Shown: positions 45,682 through 55,934, counted from the stretch's first letter. The stretch: DNA of 64,000 nt from RYN-230 sp963841695 (GCA_963841695.1 CAWJDQ010000003.1:124001-188000), one strand, 5' to 3'. Notes: generated by a model not told the origin, from the letters alone. Made by a program: numbers and translations.

Positions 45682-46576
45682 TTAGGGAACGAACACGGCG
45701 AGCGGGCGGGCCACGCCGTCTTTTTCCTGGATCAGGGCGATGAGCGTGCCGTCGGGCCCGAACGCGGCCACCGGGCCGGCCTGCCCGCCCAGGCCCGGCA
45801 GCCGCCCGCCGTGCGAGAGGGAGCGGGCCTGCTCCCCGGTGAGCTCGCGGACCGGGAAGGCCGCCGCCGCGGCCTCGGCCAGCGGCAGCACGGTCAGCTG
45901 GTCAGCGAGCTCGTCCAGGGTGTGCGCGGCGCTGAGATCGTACGGGCCCACCCGGGTCCGCCGCAGCCTGGTCAGGTGCCCGCCCACGCCCAGGGCTTCG
46001 CCCATGTCGCGGGCCAGCGCGCGGATGTAGGTGCCGCTGGAGCAGCGCACCTCGGCGTCGGCATCCAGCAGGCCAGCCGGGGCGGGGCGGACGCCCCGGA
46101 CGGTGAAGGACCACACGGTCACCGGCCGCGGCTCGAGCACCGGCGGGGCTCCCTCGCGGGCCAGCTGGTAGGCCCGCCGGCCGCCGACCTTGATCGCGCT
46201 GACCGCGGGGGGCACCTGCTGGATCTCCCCGGTCAGCGTCGCCGCAGCCGCCTGCACCTGGGCCAGGGTCAGCTGGCCCGCCGGCGCCCGAGGTGATGAT
46301 CCCCTCCGCGTCGCCCGAGTCGGTGGCCTGGCCCAGCCGGATCGTGGCCTGGTACTCCTTGTCGGTCAGGCTGAGGTGGCCGAGCAGCCGGGTCGCCTTC
46401 TCCACACCGACGACGAGCACCCCGGTCGCCATCGGATCGAGGGTGCCAGCGTGCCCGACCCGGCGGGTGCCGGCCAGCCGGCGGATCCGCGCCACCACGT
46501 CATGGGAGGTCAGGCCGCCGGGCTTGTCGACCACGATGAGCCCGCTGGCCGCGTTCCCCCGGGTGTCCCGGGCCAC
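45682..46576 (-). CDS. truB: tRNA pseudouridine(55) synthase, frameshifted
   Basis: Converts U55 to pseudouridine in the T-loop of tRNAs. GTG 46576, six bases after the nrnA stop. N-terminal SGLIVVDKPGGLTSHDVVARIR and the catalytic Asp in GHAGTLDPMATGVLVVGVE lie in one frame. A single extra G near 46288 shifts the frame between DAEGIITSG and APAGQLTLAQVQAAAATL. The rest (IQQVPPAVSAIKVGGRRAYQLAREG, RCSSGTYIRALARDMG and a PUA-like end) is intact. About 297 residues when repaired. Confidence 0.94.
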
Positions 46577-46580
46577 TGGC

Positions 46581-47600
46581 CTAGCTGCTTTCCGCCAGCC
46601 GCCCGCGCAGCCGTGCGATGGCCTCGTCGGCACTGCCGCCCAGCGTGACGCCGGCCGCGTTACGGTGCCCGCCGCCGCCCAGGCTGGCGCAGGCGCGGCC
46701 CACGTCCACCTTGCCCTTGGACCGTGCGGAGGCCTGCCACTGCCCGTCATCGGACTGCTTGAGCACGATGGCCACCTCCGCCTCGTCGGTGCGGCGCACC
46801 ACGTCGATGACGGCTTCGACCGCGTCCAGGGACAGGCCATGCGCGGCCCGGTCGGCCCGGCTGACTGACGTCCACACCAGGCCGAGGCCGCCGGCCGCGT
46901 CCGGCTCCAGCACCGCCCGGCCGAGCACCGCGGAGAGCAGGCCCAGGTAGCCGAACGGGGCCCGGTCCCACAGTTCGCGGGCCACGGTGCCCGGCTCTAT
47001 CCCGGTGCCGAGCAGCCGCGCGGCGGCCTGGTGCACGGCGGGCGTGGTCGCGGAGTACTTGAAGGAGCCGGTGTCGGCGACCAGCCCGGCGTAGAGGCCG
47101 GACGCGATGTCCCGGGTCAGCCGGACCCCGGCCGCGTCGATCAGGTCCAGCGCGAGCATCGCGGTGGCGGCCGCTCCGGGGTCGATCAGGTTGACGGTGC
47201 CGAACCGGGTGTTGGAGACGTGGTGGTCAACCACGATCAGCTGGCCGGCCCGCGAGGCGTGGCCGGCCAGGATGCCCAGCCGGTCGATGCTGCCGGCGTC
47301 GAAGGTGACCATCAGCTCGGGACGGTGCGGGTAGCTGTCCGGCGGGCTGAGCAGGCTGAGCCCGGGCAGGAAGCGGAGGATGTCCGGGACCTCGAACGGC
47401 TCGTCGCCGAACGAGGCGACGACGCGCTGCGGGCGGCGGCCCGGGGCGCGCAGCGCGTACGCCACCGCCAGCATGGACCCGAGCGCGTCCGCGTCCGGGC
47501 GCACGTGGCAGGCCAGGCATACCTCGTCCGCCGCGTCGAGCAGCGCCAGAGCCTTGGCCTGCTGGGATTCTTGGTCAGCCTGGCTCGGCGGGGCAGTCAC
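46581..47600 (-). CDS. nrnA: DHH-family oligoribonuclease/pAp phosphatase (NrnA)
   Basis: Bifunctional nanoRNase and 3'-phosphoadenosine-5'-phosphate phosphatase. 339 residues. Motif I HVRPDADALGSM at about 32-43, DHH motif VVDHHVSNTRFG at about 121-132, DHHA1 domain with SARSKGKVDVG and GGGGHRNAAG. GTG 47600 overlaps the expected rbfA stop (GTGA). Same rbfA-nrnA-truB order as in other actinobacteria. Confidence 0.95.
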   Translation of the reverse strand: MTAPPSQADQESQQAKALALLDAADEVCLACHVRPDADALGSMLAVAYALRAPGRRPQRVVASFGDEPFEVPDILRFLPGLSLLSPPDSYPHRPELMVTFDAGSIDRLGILAGHASRAGQLIVVDHHVSNTRFGTVNLIDPGAAATAMLALDLIDAAGVRLTRDIASGLYAGLVADTGSFKYSATTPAVHQAAARLLGTGIEPGTVARELWDRAPFGYLGLLSAVLGRAVLEPDAAGGLGLVWTSVSRADRAAHGLSLDAVEAVIDVVRRTDEAEVAIVLKQSDDGQWQASARSKGKVDVGRACASLGGGGHRNAAGVTLGGSADEAIARLRGRLAESS

Positions 47601-48135
47601 GTCGGTGAGTATCCCGCGCCGGGATCGCCCGTGGCGGACGTTCCGGCGTCCTGGTCCAGGTCATCCTGGTCCAGGTCGTCCTCGTCGAGGTCGTCGCCGG
47701 TGCCGCCGCGGCCGCCCCGGGCGGCTCGCGGTACGGATCCGGGTCGCCGGCCGGTACCGCTCCCTCGCGCACCACGGCCAGCCGGGCGTCCGCCTCGCGG
47801 GCCCGGGCCACGAGATCGTCCATGTGCCGGGCCCCCTCCGGGAGCGTGTCGGCCACGAACGTCAGGGAGGGGGTGTGCTTCAGCCCGGTCTGGTGACCGA
47901 CCTCGGACCGGATCACCCCGGTCGCGCTGGCCAGCGCGGCCGCGGTGGCGGACCGTTCCTCGGCCGATCCGTAGACCGTGTAGAAGACGGTGGCTTCGCG
48001 CAGGTCGCCGGTGAGCCGGGCCTCGGTCACCGTGACGAAGCCGAGCCGGGGATCCTTGATCCGCCGCTCCAGCATTTCCGCCACGATCTGGGCGATCCGG
48101 TCGGAGAGCTTCCGGGCCCGGGCTTGATCCACCAT
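47597..48135 (-). CDS. rbfA: Ribosome-binding factor A, C-terminal frameshift
   Basis: Assembly factor binding the 30S neck and helping 16S 5'-end maturation. ATG 48135; conserved ARKLSDRIAQIVAEMLERRIKDPRLGFVTVTEARLTGDLREATVFYTVYG. In the given sequence the frame continues as Thr/Arg-rich nonsense after YREPP. Restoring one missing C near 47718 gives an acidic tail (GTGDDLDEDDLDQDDLDQDA) ending with a TGA that overlaps the nrnA GTG by 4 bp. That makes the one-base deletion near-certain. The uncorrected frame would stop at 47575. Confidence 0.93.
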
Positions 48136-48142
48136 GGGTAGC

Positions 48143-48439
48143 TCACTCCTCCTCGGTCAGCAGCCGTTGCCGCGCGGACAGCAGTTCGATATCGGGTCGC
48201 GACGCCACCAGGCGCTCGCAGGCCTCGAGGACCTCGACGGCGTGAGCGGCCGTGGAGGACACTACCGCCACCCCGATCTCCGCCCGGCGGTGCAGGTCGG
48301 TGTGCCCGCTCTCGGCCACCGCAACGCCGGGATAGCGGCGGCGCACCTCGGCCACGACCGAGGACACCACCGACCTCTTCTGCTTGAGCGAACGCACGTC
48401 ACCCAGCAGCAGGTCCAGCGTCAGGGCGCCCAGGTACAC
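48143..48439 (-). CDS. DUF503 (YlxP-like) protein
   Basis: 98-residue ferredoxin-fold protein MYLGALTLDLLLGDVRSLKQKRSVVSS, typical DUF503, always near infB and rbfA; probably a ribosome-assembly accessory, but no biochemical role is established. Lies 61 bp downstream of infB and 7 bp upstream of rbfA. Confidence 0.92.
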   Translation of the reverse strand: MYLGALTLDLLLGDVRSLKQKRSVVSSVVAEVRRRYPGVAVAESGHTDLHRRAEIGVAVVSSTAAHAVEVLEACERLVASRPDIELLSARQRLLTEEE

Positions 48440-48500
48440 GGCGCCCTTCCTGGCCGTGGGCGCCCGGTTCCGGCCGTGGCCGGGACCGGGCGCACCGCTC

Positions 48501-51500
48501 CTAGGCCCGCGGCTTCTCCCGCATCTCGAAGGTCTCGATCACGTCCTCGACCCGGATGTCGCTGTACCCGATGCCGATACCGCATTCGTAGCCCTCGCGG
48601 ACCTCGGTCGCGTCTTCCTTGAACCGGCGCAGCGATTCCACGGTCAGGTTGTCGGAGATCACCACCCCGTCGCGGATCAGCCGGGCCTTGCCGCCGCGGT
48701 TGATGGTGCCGGAGCGGACCAGGCAGCCCGCCACGTTGCCCACCCGGGGCACCCGGAAGACCTCCCGGATCTCGGCGGTGCCGAGCTGGGCCTCCTCGAA
48801 CTCGGGCTTGAGCATGCCCTTGAGGGCCGCCTCGATCTCCTCGATCGCCTGGTAGATGACCGAGTAGTAGCGGATGTCCACGCCCTCGCGCTGGGCCAGT
48901 TCCCCGGCCCGGCCCGGCGGGCCGGACGTTGAAGCCGACGATCACGGCCTCGGACGCGATGGCCAGGTTGACGTCGTCCTGGGTGATGGCGCCGACGCCG
49001 CGGCCGATGACCCGCAGGTTCACTTCCTCGCCGACATCGATCTTGAGCAGCGCGTCCTCGAGGGCCTCGACCGACCCGGAGACGTCGCCCTTGATGATGA
49101 GCAGGAGCTCTTCCCGCTCGCCGGACTTGAGCGCGGACTCCAGGTCTTCCAGCGTGACCCGCGGCCGCCGCTGGGCGAACATGGCGTTGCGCTCGCGCGC
49201 CTCGCGGCGTTCGGCGATCTGCCGGGCCACCCGGTCGTCGTTGACCACCAGGAAGCTGTCCCCGGCGTCTGGCACGGCGGTCAGGCCGAGCACCAGCACC
49301 GGCCGCGACGGGCGGGCGTCCGGCACCGAGGCGCCGTTCTCGTCGAGCAGCGCCCGGACCCGCCCGAACGCCTCACCCGCGACGATGGAGTCGCCGACGT
49401 GCAGCGTGCCGCGCTGGACCAGCACGGTCGCCACCGGGCCGCGGCCACGGTCCAGGTGCGCCTCGATGGCCACGCCCTGGCCCTGCTGCTCCGGGTTGGC
49501 CCGCAGGTCCAGCTCGGCGTCCGCGGTCAGGACGACCGCCTCGAGCAGTTCCTCGATGCCGATGCCCTCCCGGGCGGAGACGTCCACGAACAGCGTGGTG
49601 CCGCCGAACTCCTCGGCGACCAGGTCGTACTCGGTGAGCTGGGAACGCACCCGCTGCGGGTCCGCCCCCTCCTTGTCGATCTTGTTGACCGCCACCACGA
49701 TCGGCACTCCCGCCGCCTGGGCGTGGTTGAGCGCCTCCGTCGTCTGCGGCTTCACGCCGTCGTCGGCCGCGACCACGAGCACCACCAGGTCGGTGGTCTC
49801 CGCGCCGCGGGCCCGCATGGCGGTGAACGCCTCGTGACCCGGGGTGTCGATGAAGGTGATCTTGCGCTCCTGGCCGTCGACCTCCGTGGTGACCTGGTAG
49901 GCACCGATGTGCTGGGTGATCCCGCCCGCTTCGCGGGCCGCCACGTTGGTGTGCCGGATCGCGTCGAGGAGCTTGGTCTTGCCGTGGTCGACGTGACCCA
50001 TGACGGTCACCACCGGCGGCCGGGCGACCAGGGCTTCCTCGCCGCCCTCGTCCTCACCGAACTCGATGTCGAACGACTCCAGCAGCTCCCGGTCCTCTTC
50101 CTCCGGGGAGACCACCTGGACGTTGTAGTTGAGCTCGGCGCCGAGCAGCTGCAGCGTCTCGTCGTTCACCGACTGCGTGGCGGTGACCATCTCGCCCAGG
50201 TGGAACAGCACCTGCACCAGCGAGGCCGGGTTGACCCCGATCTTGTCGGCGAAGTCGCTCAGCGACGCACCGCGGGACAGCCGGATCACCTGGCCGTTGC
50301 CGCGCGGGATCGACACGCCGCCAATCGCCGGCGCCTGCATGTTGTCGAATTCCTGACGGCGCGCCTTGCGCGACTTGCTGGCCCGCGAGGGGCGGCCACC
50401 GGGCCGCCCGAACGCACCCTGGGTGCCGCTGCGGCCACGGCCGCCGCCACCACCCGGGCGCCCGCCCGTCATCCCGGGACGCGGGCCAGCGCCGCCGCCA
50501 CCGCCACCGGGACGGGGCGCACCCGTGCCGGGACCGCCACGGCCGCCGCCACCCGGGCGGCCCGCACCGGCGCCGCCACCAGGACCGCCACGGCCAGGAC
50601 CGCCGGGACCGCCACCAGGACCGCCACGGGCGGGCCGCGGCGGCATGCTGCTCGGGCTGGGACGCGGGCCGCCGGGACGGGCCATGTCCGCCGGGCTGGG
50701 CCGGCCTGGGCCGCCCGGGCCGCGCGGGCCCGCCGGACGGGGACCGCCCGGACGGGGACCACCCTGGCCAGGCGACGCGGGACCGGCGCTGCCGGGAGCG
50801 GGCTGACCCGGCCGGGGTGGCGCACCACGCGGGGCCGAGCCCATGCCGGAGGCGACCGGGGCATACGGGTTGTTACCGGGACGCGGGCCGGGACGCGGGC
50901 CGCCGCGGCCACCGGGCCGGGGGGCACCAGGCCGGGCCGCGCCCTGGCCAGGGCCGGCCTGTCCTGCGCCGGTCCCGCTCGCCCCGGAGCCACCGGGCCC
51001 GGAGCCACCAGGGCGCGGGGCAGCGGGCCGGGGCCCGGGCACCGGGCCGCGGCCGGTCTGGGCCTGCCGGGCGGGCGCGCCGCCGTCGGAGGGCACCGGG
51101 GGAACCGGGGCCCGGGGCGCAGCCGGGGCAGGGCCGCTGGGGCCCGCGCTGGCCGGCCGGGTGGCCTCGCCTGCGGCGGGTGCCTCCGGGCTGGCCGCGG
51201 CCGCGCTCGCGGCCGCTGGGCTGGCCGCCGCCGGGCTGGAACTGGCCTGCGGGCCGGCACTGACCTCGGGGCCGGCCTCCGCGGCGGGTGCCTGCGGGCG
51301 GGCCGGGCCGGGCCGGGGCACCGGGCGCCCGCCGTTGCCGTCAGCCGGCCGGCCGGGCGCCGGCGCACCCTGACCCTGCGACCTTCGGCCCTGGGCCTTG
51401 GGACCCTGCGAGCCGAACTCGTCTTTAAGTCTGCGAACTACGGGCGCCTCGATGGTGGATGACGCCGAACGGACGAACTCGCCCATTTCCTGGAGCTTGG

Positions 51501-51564
51501 CCATGACGGCCTTGCTCTCTACCCCGAACTCCTTCGCGAGCTCGTATACCCGGACCTTCGCCAC
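48501..51564 (-). CDS. infB: Translation initiation factor IF-2, one frameshift
   Basis: GTPase that places initiator tRNA on the ribosome. GTG 51564 (VAKVRVYELAKEFGVESK) follows AGAGGGAGC. About 1020 residues, long even for actinobacteria. An IF2-N helix bundle is followed by some 330 residues of Pro/Gly/Ala/Arg low complexity with PGGPGRGG-type repeats. A second IF2-N region precedes the G domain: G1 VTVMGHVDHGKTKLLD, G3 DTPGHEAFTAMRARG, G4 VAVNKIDKEGADP. Domains II-IV follow. An extra G near 48916 breaks the frame between VGFNVRP and AGRAGELAQREGVDIRYY; the C1/C2 end is intact in the next frame to the stop at 48501. Confidence 0.97.
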
Positions 51565-51679
51565 TGCGCTCCCTCTGTCGGCCCGGCAACGCCGGGCCAT
51601 CGTGGCCGATCCGGGGCAGCGCGTGCTCCGGACGGCCTCAGCTTCTGGTTCTCATCGCCGAGTTCTCATCGCGCGCTCA

Positions 51680-52069
51680 TCACAACTGATCCCGCTTTCC
51701 CGGCACTGCTGCCGTTTTAGCTTCGACCGTCCCACCCGGCCGGGTGAGTCCTGGGGACTCATCCGGCTGCCCGTGAGAGCCCGTACCATACCGCCCCGCC
51801 AGGTAGGCCTCGAGCGGGCCGGCCTCAAGTGGCGCCGGCTGGCGCAGCGCCCGCGGTAGTGCCCTGCGGCGCTGTGCGAGCTCGAAGCATTCCTGGCTGG
51901 GATGCAGATACGCGCCCCGGCCGGGCAGCCGCGCCTGCGGATCAGGGACGATGTCACCCCGGACCGCCACCAGACGCAGCAGGTCAGACTTGGCCGCTCG
52001 GACCCTGCAGCCTACGCAGGTGCGAATCGCAGGCGCGGAACGCACCAACCGCGGGGACCGTTTGGCCAT
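51680..52069 (-). CDS. ylxR: YlxR-family RNA-binding/nucleoid protein
   Basis: Small protein of the nusA-infB operon. 129 residues from ATG 52069 with GAGGTAAG upstream. The N-terminus has RTCVGCRVRAAKSDLLRLV and GRGAYLHPSQECFELAQRRRALPRAL, the DUF448/YlxR core. A low-complexity tail of about 45 residues follows. In the given sequence it is in frame with the nusA reading because of a likely nusA frameshift; I treat it as separate. Confidence 0.9.
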   Translation of the reverse strand: MAKRSPRLVRSAPAIRTCVGCRVRAAKSDLLRLVAVRGDIVPDPQARLPGRGAYLHPSQECFELAQRRRALPRALRQPAPLEAGPLEAYLAGRYGTGSHGQPDESPGLTRPGGTVEAKTAAVPGKRDQL

Positions 52070-52082
52070 TGTCGATGCAAGC

Positions 52083-53326
52083 TTACCTCGCCGGCGCGTC
52101 GGCGCCACCGCGCACAGTTCCCTGCGCGCCCGGCTCCGGGCCGGTCTCGCCACCCGGCTCCGCACGGCCAGGCTCCGGACTGTCCGGCTCGGGCCCGGCC
52201 GGCGGCGGCCCGGCCGGCTCTGCGGCAGCCGCGGCTCCGCCACGGCCTGGCCTCGCGGCAGCCGGGCCCTCGCGGCGGCCGGCTCCGCGGCGGCCGGCTC
52301 CGCGGCAGCCGGCTCCGCGGCGGCGGGCGGGCGGGCCCGCGGCGGCGCGCTGGCCGCGCCGGACGGGTTGTCCGGCTGGATATCGATCTTCCACCCGGTG
52401 AGCCGGGCCGCCAGGCGCGCGTTCTGCCCCTCTTTGCCGATGGCCAGCGACAACTGGTAATCCGGCACGATCACCTGGGCCACTCTGGCCTGCGCGTCCA
52501 CCACGTTGACCCGCAGCACCCGGGCCGGGGACAGCGCGTTGGCCACGAACTGGGACGACTCGTCGGAGAAGTTGACGATGTCGATCTTCTCCCCGTGCAG
52601 TTCGGTCATCACGTTGCGCACGCGGCTGCCCATCGGCCCGATGCAGGCCCCCTTGGCGTTCACCCCCGGCTGGTGCGAGCTGACCGCGATCTTCGTCCGG
52701 TGGCCGGCCTCGCGCGCGATGGCCACGATGTCCACCGCCCCCGAGGCGATCTCGGGCACCTCCAGCGCGAACAGTTTTTTCACCAGGTTCGGGTGGGTGC
52801 GGGACAACGTGATCGAGGGTCCGCGGTACCCCTTGCGCACGTGCAGCACGTAGCAGCGCAACCGTTCGCCGTGGGCGTAGCGCTCTCCGGGGACCTGTTC
52901 GGTCGGCGGCAGGATGGCCTCGATCTTGCCCAGGTCGACGAGCACCGCCCGCGGGTCCTTGCCCTGCTGGATGACGCCCGCCACGATGTCGCCCTCCCGG
53001 CCGGCGTATTCGCCGAAGGTGAGCTCGTCCTCGGCGTCCCGCAGCCGCTGCAGGATCACCTGCCGGGCGGTGGTCGCGGCGATCCGGCCGAAGCCATCCG
53101 GGGTGTCGTCGTACTCACGGCCCGCCCCTCCGTCCTCGGCGGGCTCAGTGGCCCAGACGGTGACATGGCCACTACCGCGGTCGATCTCCACCCGCGCGGT
53201 GGGCGCCGCGCCCGCGGTGGATTGGTAGGCCCGCAGCAGCGCATCCTCGATGGCCTTAATGGCCAGATCCATCGAGATGTCCTTCTCGCTTTCCAGGCTG
53301 CGCAGGACGCTCAAGTCAATGTCCAT
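52083..53326 (-). CDS. nusA: Transcription termination/antitermination factor NusA, C-terminal frameshift
   Basis: RNA polymerase elongation factor affecting pausing, termination and antitermination. ATG 53326 starts MDIDLSVLRSLESEKDISMD inside the last codons of rimP. The N-terminal domain, S1 domain (EYAGREGDIVAGVIQQGKDPRAVLVDLG) and two KH domains (GACIGPMGSRVRNVMTELHGEKID; YQLSLAIGKEGQNARLAARLTGWKIDI) are complete by about residue 325. In the given frame the Ala/Pro tail runs into ylxR with no stop. After the 15-bp repeats at 52274-52318 a neighbouring frame reads an acidic EPDSPEPGRAEPGGETGPEP tail to TAA 52083-52085, just before the ylxR ribosome-binding site. I infer an indel within the repeats. 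Confidence 0.94.
52274..52318 (-). repeat. Three 15-bp tandem repeats in the nusA tail
   Basis: The unit GGCGGCCGGCTCCGC is repeated three times (third copy GGCAGCC), encoding EPAAA-type repeats. A likely site for the indel that merges nusA with ylxR. Confidence 0.85.
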
Positions 53327-53890
53327 CGGGCTCCCCCTCGTCCCCCGGCTCGTCGTGGGCGGCGCCCCCGCCGCCAAACTCGACCTGCACCTGGCCGGGT
53401 CCCAGCTCCCGGTACCCGAACTCGCGCGGCTGGCCAGCGGTCTCCAGGACCACGCCGTCCGCTCCGGCAGTGATCACCCGGCCCTCGATCGTGCCCGGGT
53501 AGCCCGGCGCTCCGGTGGCCAGCGGGACGCGCACCAGCCGGCCCCGGGCGCGGCGCCAGTGCCGTGGCTCGGTGAGCGGGCGGTCCACCCCCGGCGAGCT
53601 GACCTCCAGGGTGTACGCGGCCTCGCCCATCACTCCCGAGTCGTCCAGTTCCTTGGACAGCGACCGGCTCAGCTCCGCGATGTCATCCAGGCTCGGGCGG
53701 CGGTCGGCGTCCACCACGACGCGGAGCAAGCGGCGCCGGCCGCCGCGGCCACCTTCAGCGACTCCAGGTCCAGGCCTGCCGACCGGACGACGGGCTCGAG
53801 CACCCGGGTCAGTCGCGCGCTGTCGGCAGCGCCCTCCGCACGGCCAGCGGAACGCGGGCGTGACGGTACGTGACGGGATTCACCACGCAT
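53316..53890 (-). CDS. rimP: Ribosome maturation factor RimP, frameshifted
   Basis: 30S assembly factor, first gene of the nusA operon. ATG 53890 with GAGGAGG upstream (GTG 53893 is an alternative). N-terminal LTRVLEPVVRSAGLDLESLKVAAAG lies in one frame; LLRVVVDADRRPSLDDIAELSRSLSKELD and YTLEVSSPGVDRPLTEPRHWRRARGR in another. One missing G near 53742 reconciles them to the expected KVAAAGRRRLLRVVVD. The stop at 53316-53318 overlaps nusA by 11 bp. About 191 residues when repaired. Confidence 0.92.
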
Positions 53891-54130
53891 CACGACCTCC
53901 TCGTCCGCGACCTGTGCTGTTGTCTGGCGCGATCTAGCCTAACCGTCCCGCGCCGGGTCTCGTCCTGTCCGCGCCCTGGCTCGCCCTGCAGTTGAGATTT
54001 GCCGCGCGGCCAGCGGCCCGGCGGCCCGCCCGGAAGGCCGGGATACCCATCGGGGGGTGGCGCGCCGCGGGCACCGGGCCGCTGCCCCTACGCTCAGCGT
54101 GAGCACCCGGGGACAGGGACTGGAGGAGCG

Positions 54131-54644
54131 GTGCGGGCAGACCTGAGACGGCGCAGCGTGCTCGCCGCGACCGTGATGTCGGTGCCGCTGGTCGCGGCGG
54201 GCTGCAAGGGCGTGGGCGGGCTCGGCACGCTCCCGAAACCCGGGCGCGACGTGGCCGTGCTGCACGGCGCGATCGGCACGGAGGAGGCGCTGATCGCCCG
54301 GTACCGGACGGCCATGGCCGGGTCGCCGGGACTCGCCGGGACGCTCGGCCCGCTGCTCGCCCAGCACCGCGAGCACCTGGCCCGGCTCACGTCGATGCTC
54401 ATCGAGCCGCGCCAGCCCCCGCGCCACCCCGCAGTCCTCGCCGTCGTCCTCCGGCGCGGCAGCCCCGGGATCCGCCTCGTCGGCCACGCTCGCCGCCCTC
54501 GAGGCGGCCGAGACCGAGGCGGCCAGCTCGCTGGCGGGCCGGCTGGCCCTGGCTCCCCCGGCCCTCGCCCAGCTGATGGCCAGCATCGCGGCCTCCGAGG
54601 CCAGTCACGCCCTGCTGCTCCGGGCGCACGGGGCGACCGGATGA
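54131..54644 (+). CDS. Ferritin-like lipoprotein, frameshifted
   Basis: Probable exported ferritin-like four-helix protein. GTG 54131 has GGAGG five bases upstream. The N-terminus RRRSVLAATVMSVPLVAAGC has a twin-arginine-like start and a lipobox (VAAGC), so it is likely a lipoprotein. Helical segments: AVLHGAIGTEEALIARYRTA with its Glu, and HREHLARLTSML. An extra base near 54412 shifts the frame; beyond it the sequence reads TLAALEAAETEAASSLAGRL and ASIAASEASHALLLRAHGATG, ending with TGA overlapping the next gene (ATGA). Glu/His positions suit metal binding but the function is unproven. Confidence 0.75.
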
Positions 54645-55223
54645 CCGTCCGCCCGGATCCTGCCGCCACGGGGAGCGGCCGCACCGGCGCCGCCACGGAG
54701 TACACCGCCCGGGAGTACACCGCCGGGGAGTACACCGCCACGGGGCGCACTCATACGGGGCGCACTGACACGGGGCACACCGCCCCGGCGCTGCAGGCCG
54801 CGCTGGCCGCGGAGAACGCGGCCATCTACGGCTATGGGGTGGCCGGTGCGCAGCTGGGCACCGCGGCCCGGAACCTGGCGCTGCGGGACTGGACCCAGCA
54901 CGAGGTCGCCCGGGACCAGCTGGAAGCCATGCTTCGCGCACTCGGTGTCCAGCCGGCCGCGGCACAGCCTGCCTATCAGCTGCCCTTCCCGGTGCACGGC
55001 GCCCGGGCCGCGATCTCGCTCGCGGGCTATCTGGAAAACCAGGTCGCCGCGGCCTACCTCGGCATCGTCGCCCTGGAGAACACGCGGTTGCGGGCCTGGG
55101 GCGGCGGCGCAGGCCCGGACCTGCGCGCTGCGCGCCACCACCTGGCTGGGCCGGACGGCGGCGTTTCCCGGGCTGCCCGCCGGTTCCGGCCCGCCGACCA
55201 CCCGGCCCTCAGCCTCGCCGTAA
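54641..55223 (+). CDS. DUF4439 ferritin-like protein, C-terminal frameshift
   Basis: Ferritin-like domain protein translationally coupled to the preceding gene. The N-terminus is a Thr-rich repeat region (EYTAREYTAGEYTATG). The domain begins at APALQAALAAENAAIYGYGVAGAQL and continues DWTQHEVARDQLEAMLRALG and FPVHGARAAISLAGYLENQVAAAYLGIVALENTRLRAWG, with the two Glu-containing helices of DUF4439. One extra base near 55125 shifts the frame; restored, it ends ALRATTWLGRTAAFPGLPAG and stops at TAA 55221-55223. The pair upstream of rimP is a conserved actinobacterial arrangement, to my knowledge without assigned function. Confidence 0.78.
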
Positions 55224-55289
55224 TTGCGCAGCGCCAGCCCGCGACGCCAGCTCCGGGTGGATCCCCCGGTCACCGGCCCCGCGCGGTAC

Positions 55290-55607
55290 TCAGCTGCCGT
55301 GCGGCGCGGACAGCACGTGCGCGACCCGCTCCGCCGCACGCTCCAGCTCGGTGGCGGCCGCGATCCGCTCGGCCCAGGACCACCAGTACCACCAGCTGCC
55401 GTCCTCGCAGCAACCGGCGTAGACATCCTCGGCCAGGGCCGGTGCGGCCGGATTGACCACGCGCAGGCTCGGCACCCGGCCCGCCGGCGCCATGAGATTC
55501 GTGGTCATCCCGCGCCTGGCCAGCACGGGCGCCAACCTGTCCAGCTGGTCCAGGTAGGCCTGGTCCGGCGGCGACAGGGAACTCACCTGCGGAGTTCCCA
55601 TGACCAT
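55290..55607 (-). CDS. Small conserved actinobacterial protein, partner of DUF5753 regulators
   Basis: 105 residues from ATG 55607 with AGAGGTG upstream (ATG 55601 also possible). The centre reads PPDQAYLDQLDRLAPVLARRGM, PAGRVPSLRVVNPAAPALAEDVYAG and GSWWYWWSWAERIAAATELERAAERVAHVL. Such Trp-rich small proteins are commonly divergent from DUF5753 XRE regulators in actinomycetes, as here. Function unknown. Confidence 0.75.
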   Translation of the reverse strand: MVMGTPQVSSLSPPDQAYLDQLDRLAPVLARRGMTTNLMAPAGRVPSLRVVNPAAPALAEDVYAGCCEDGSWWYWWSWAERIAAATELERAAERVAHVLSAPHGS

Positions 55608-55934
55608 CCAAATCACCTCTAAGTAATCAGACGACAGCGAAGAGTTCCTAGAACAGGATGCCGCCTGTGATTGCTGTTTGCAATATGCATTCAGGACTTC
55701 GCACGTTCCGCGGCGCACGTTAGCCGGCGCGCCGGCGGCCCGGCACCCAATCCGCAGGCGGCCGTGCGACGAATACACCAGAAACAGGGCGCACCAGACA
55801 GCCCGCCGGAACCTCTTATGCCCAGGTGAGGGCTCGTCTCACCGAGAACGGGCCCCGCTCAGGCTAACCGGCACAGCGGCCCTGCCACAGATGCCACACT
55901 GAGGGCAAGGGCTATACCGGACAGAGGAGATCCC
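55608..55934. other. Divergent intergenic region
   Basis: About 327 bp between the small protein gene (leftward) and the XRE regulator gene (rightward), presumably holding both promoters. TATACC at 55913-55918 is a -10-like hexamer shortly before the GAGGAG ribosome-binding site of the regulator. No gene or stable hairpin is seen. Confidence 0.5.

Noticed and set aside
48874..51462. 862-residue open frame antisense to infB
   Set aside because: Low-complexity reflection of the IF-2 linker and G domain; no ribosome-binding site or family.
51680..53377. A NusA-YlxR fusion protein
   Set aside because: The neighbouring frame provides a natural acidic NusA tail with TAA right before a good ylxR ribosome-binding site, and the junction contains indel-prone repeats.
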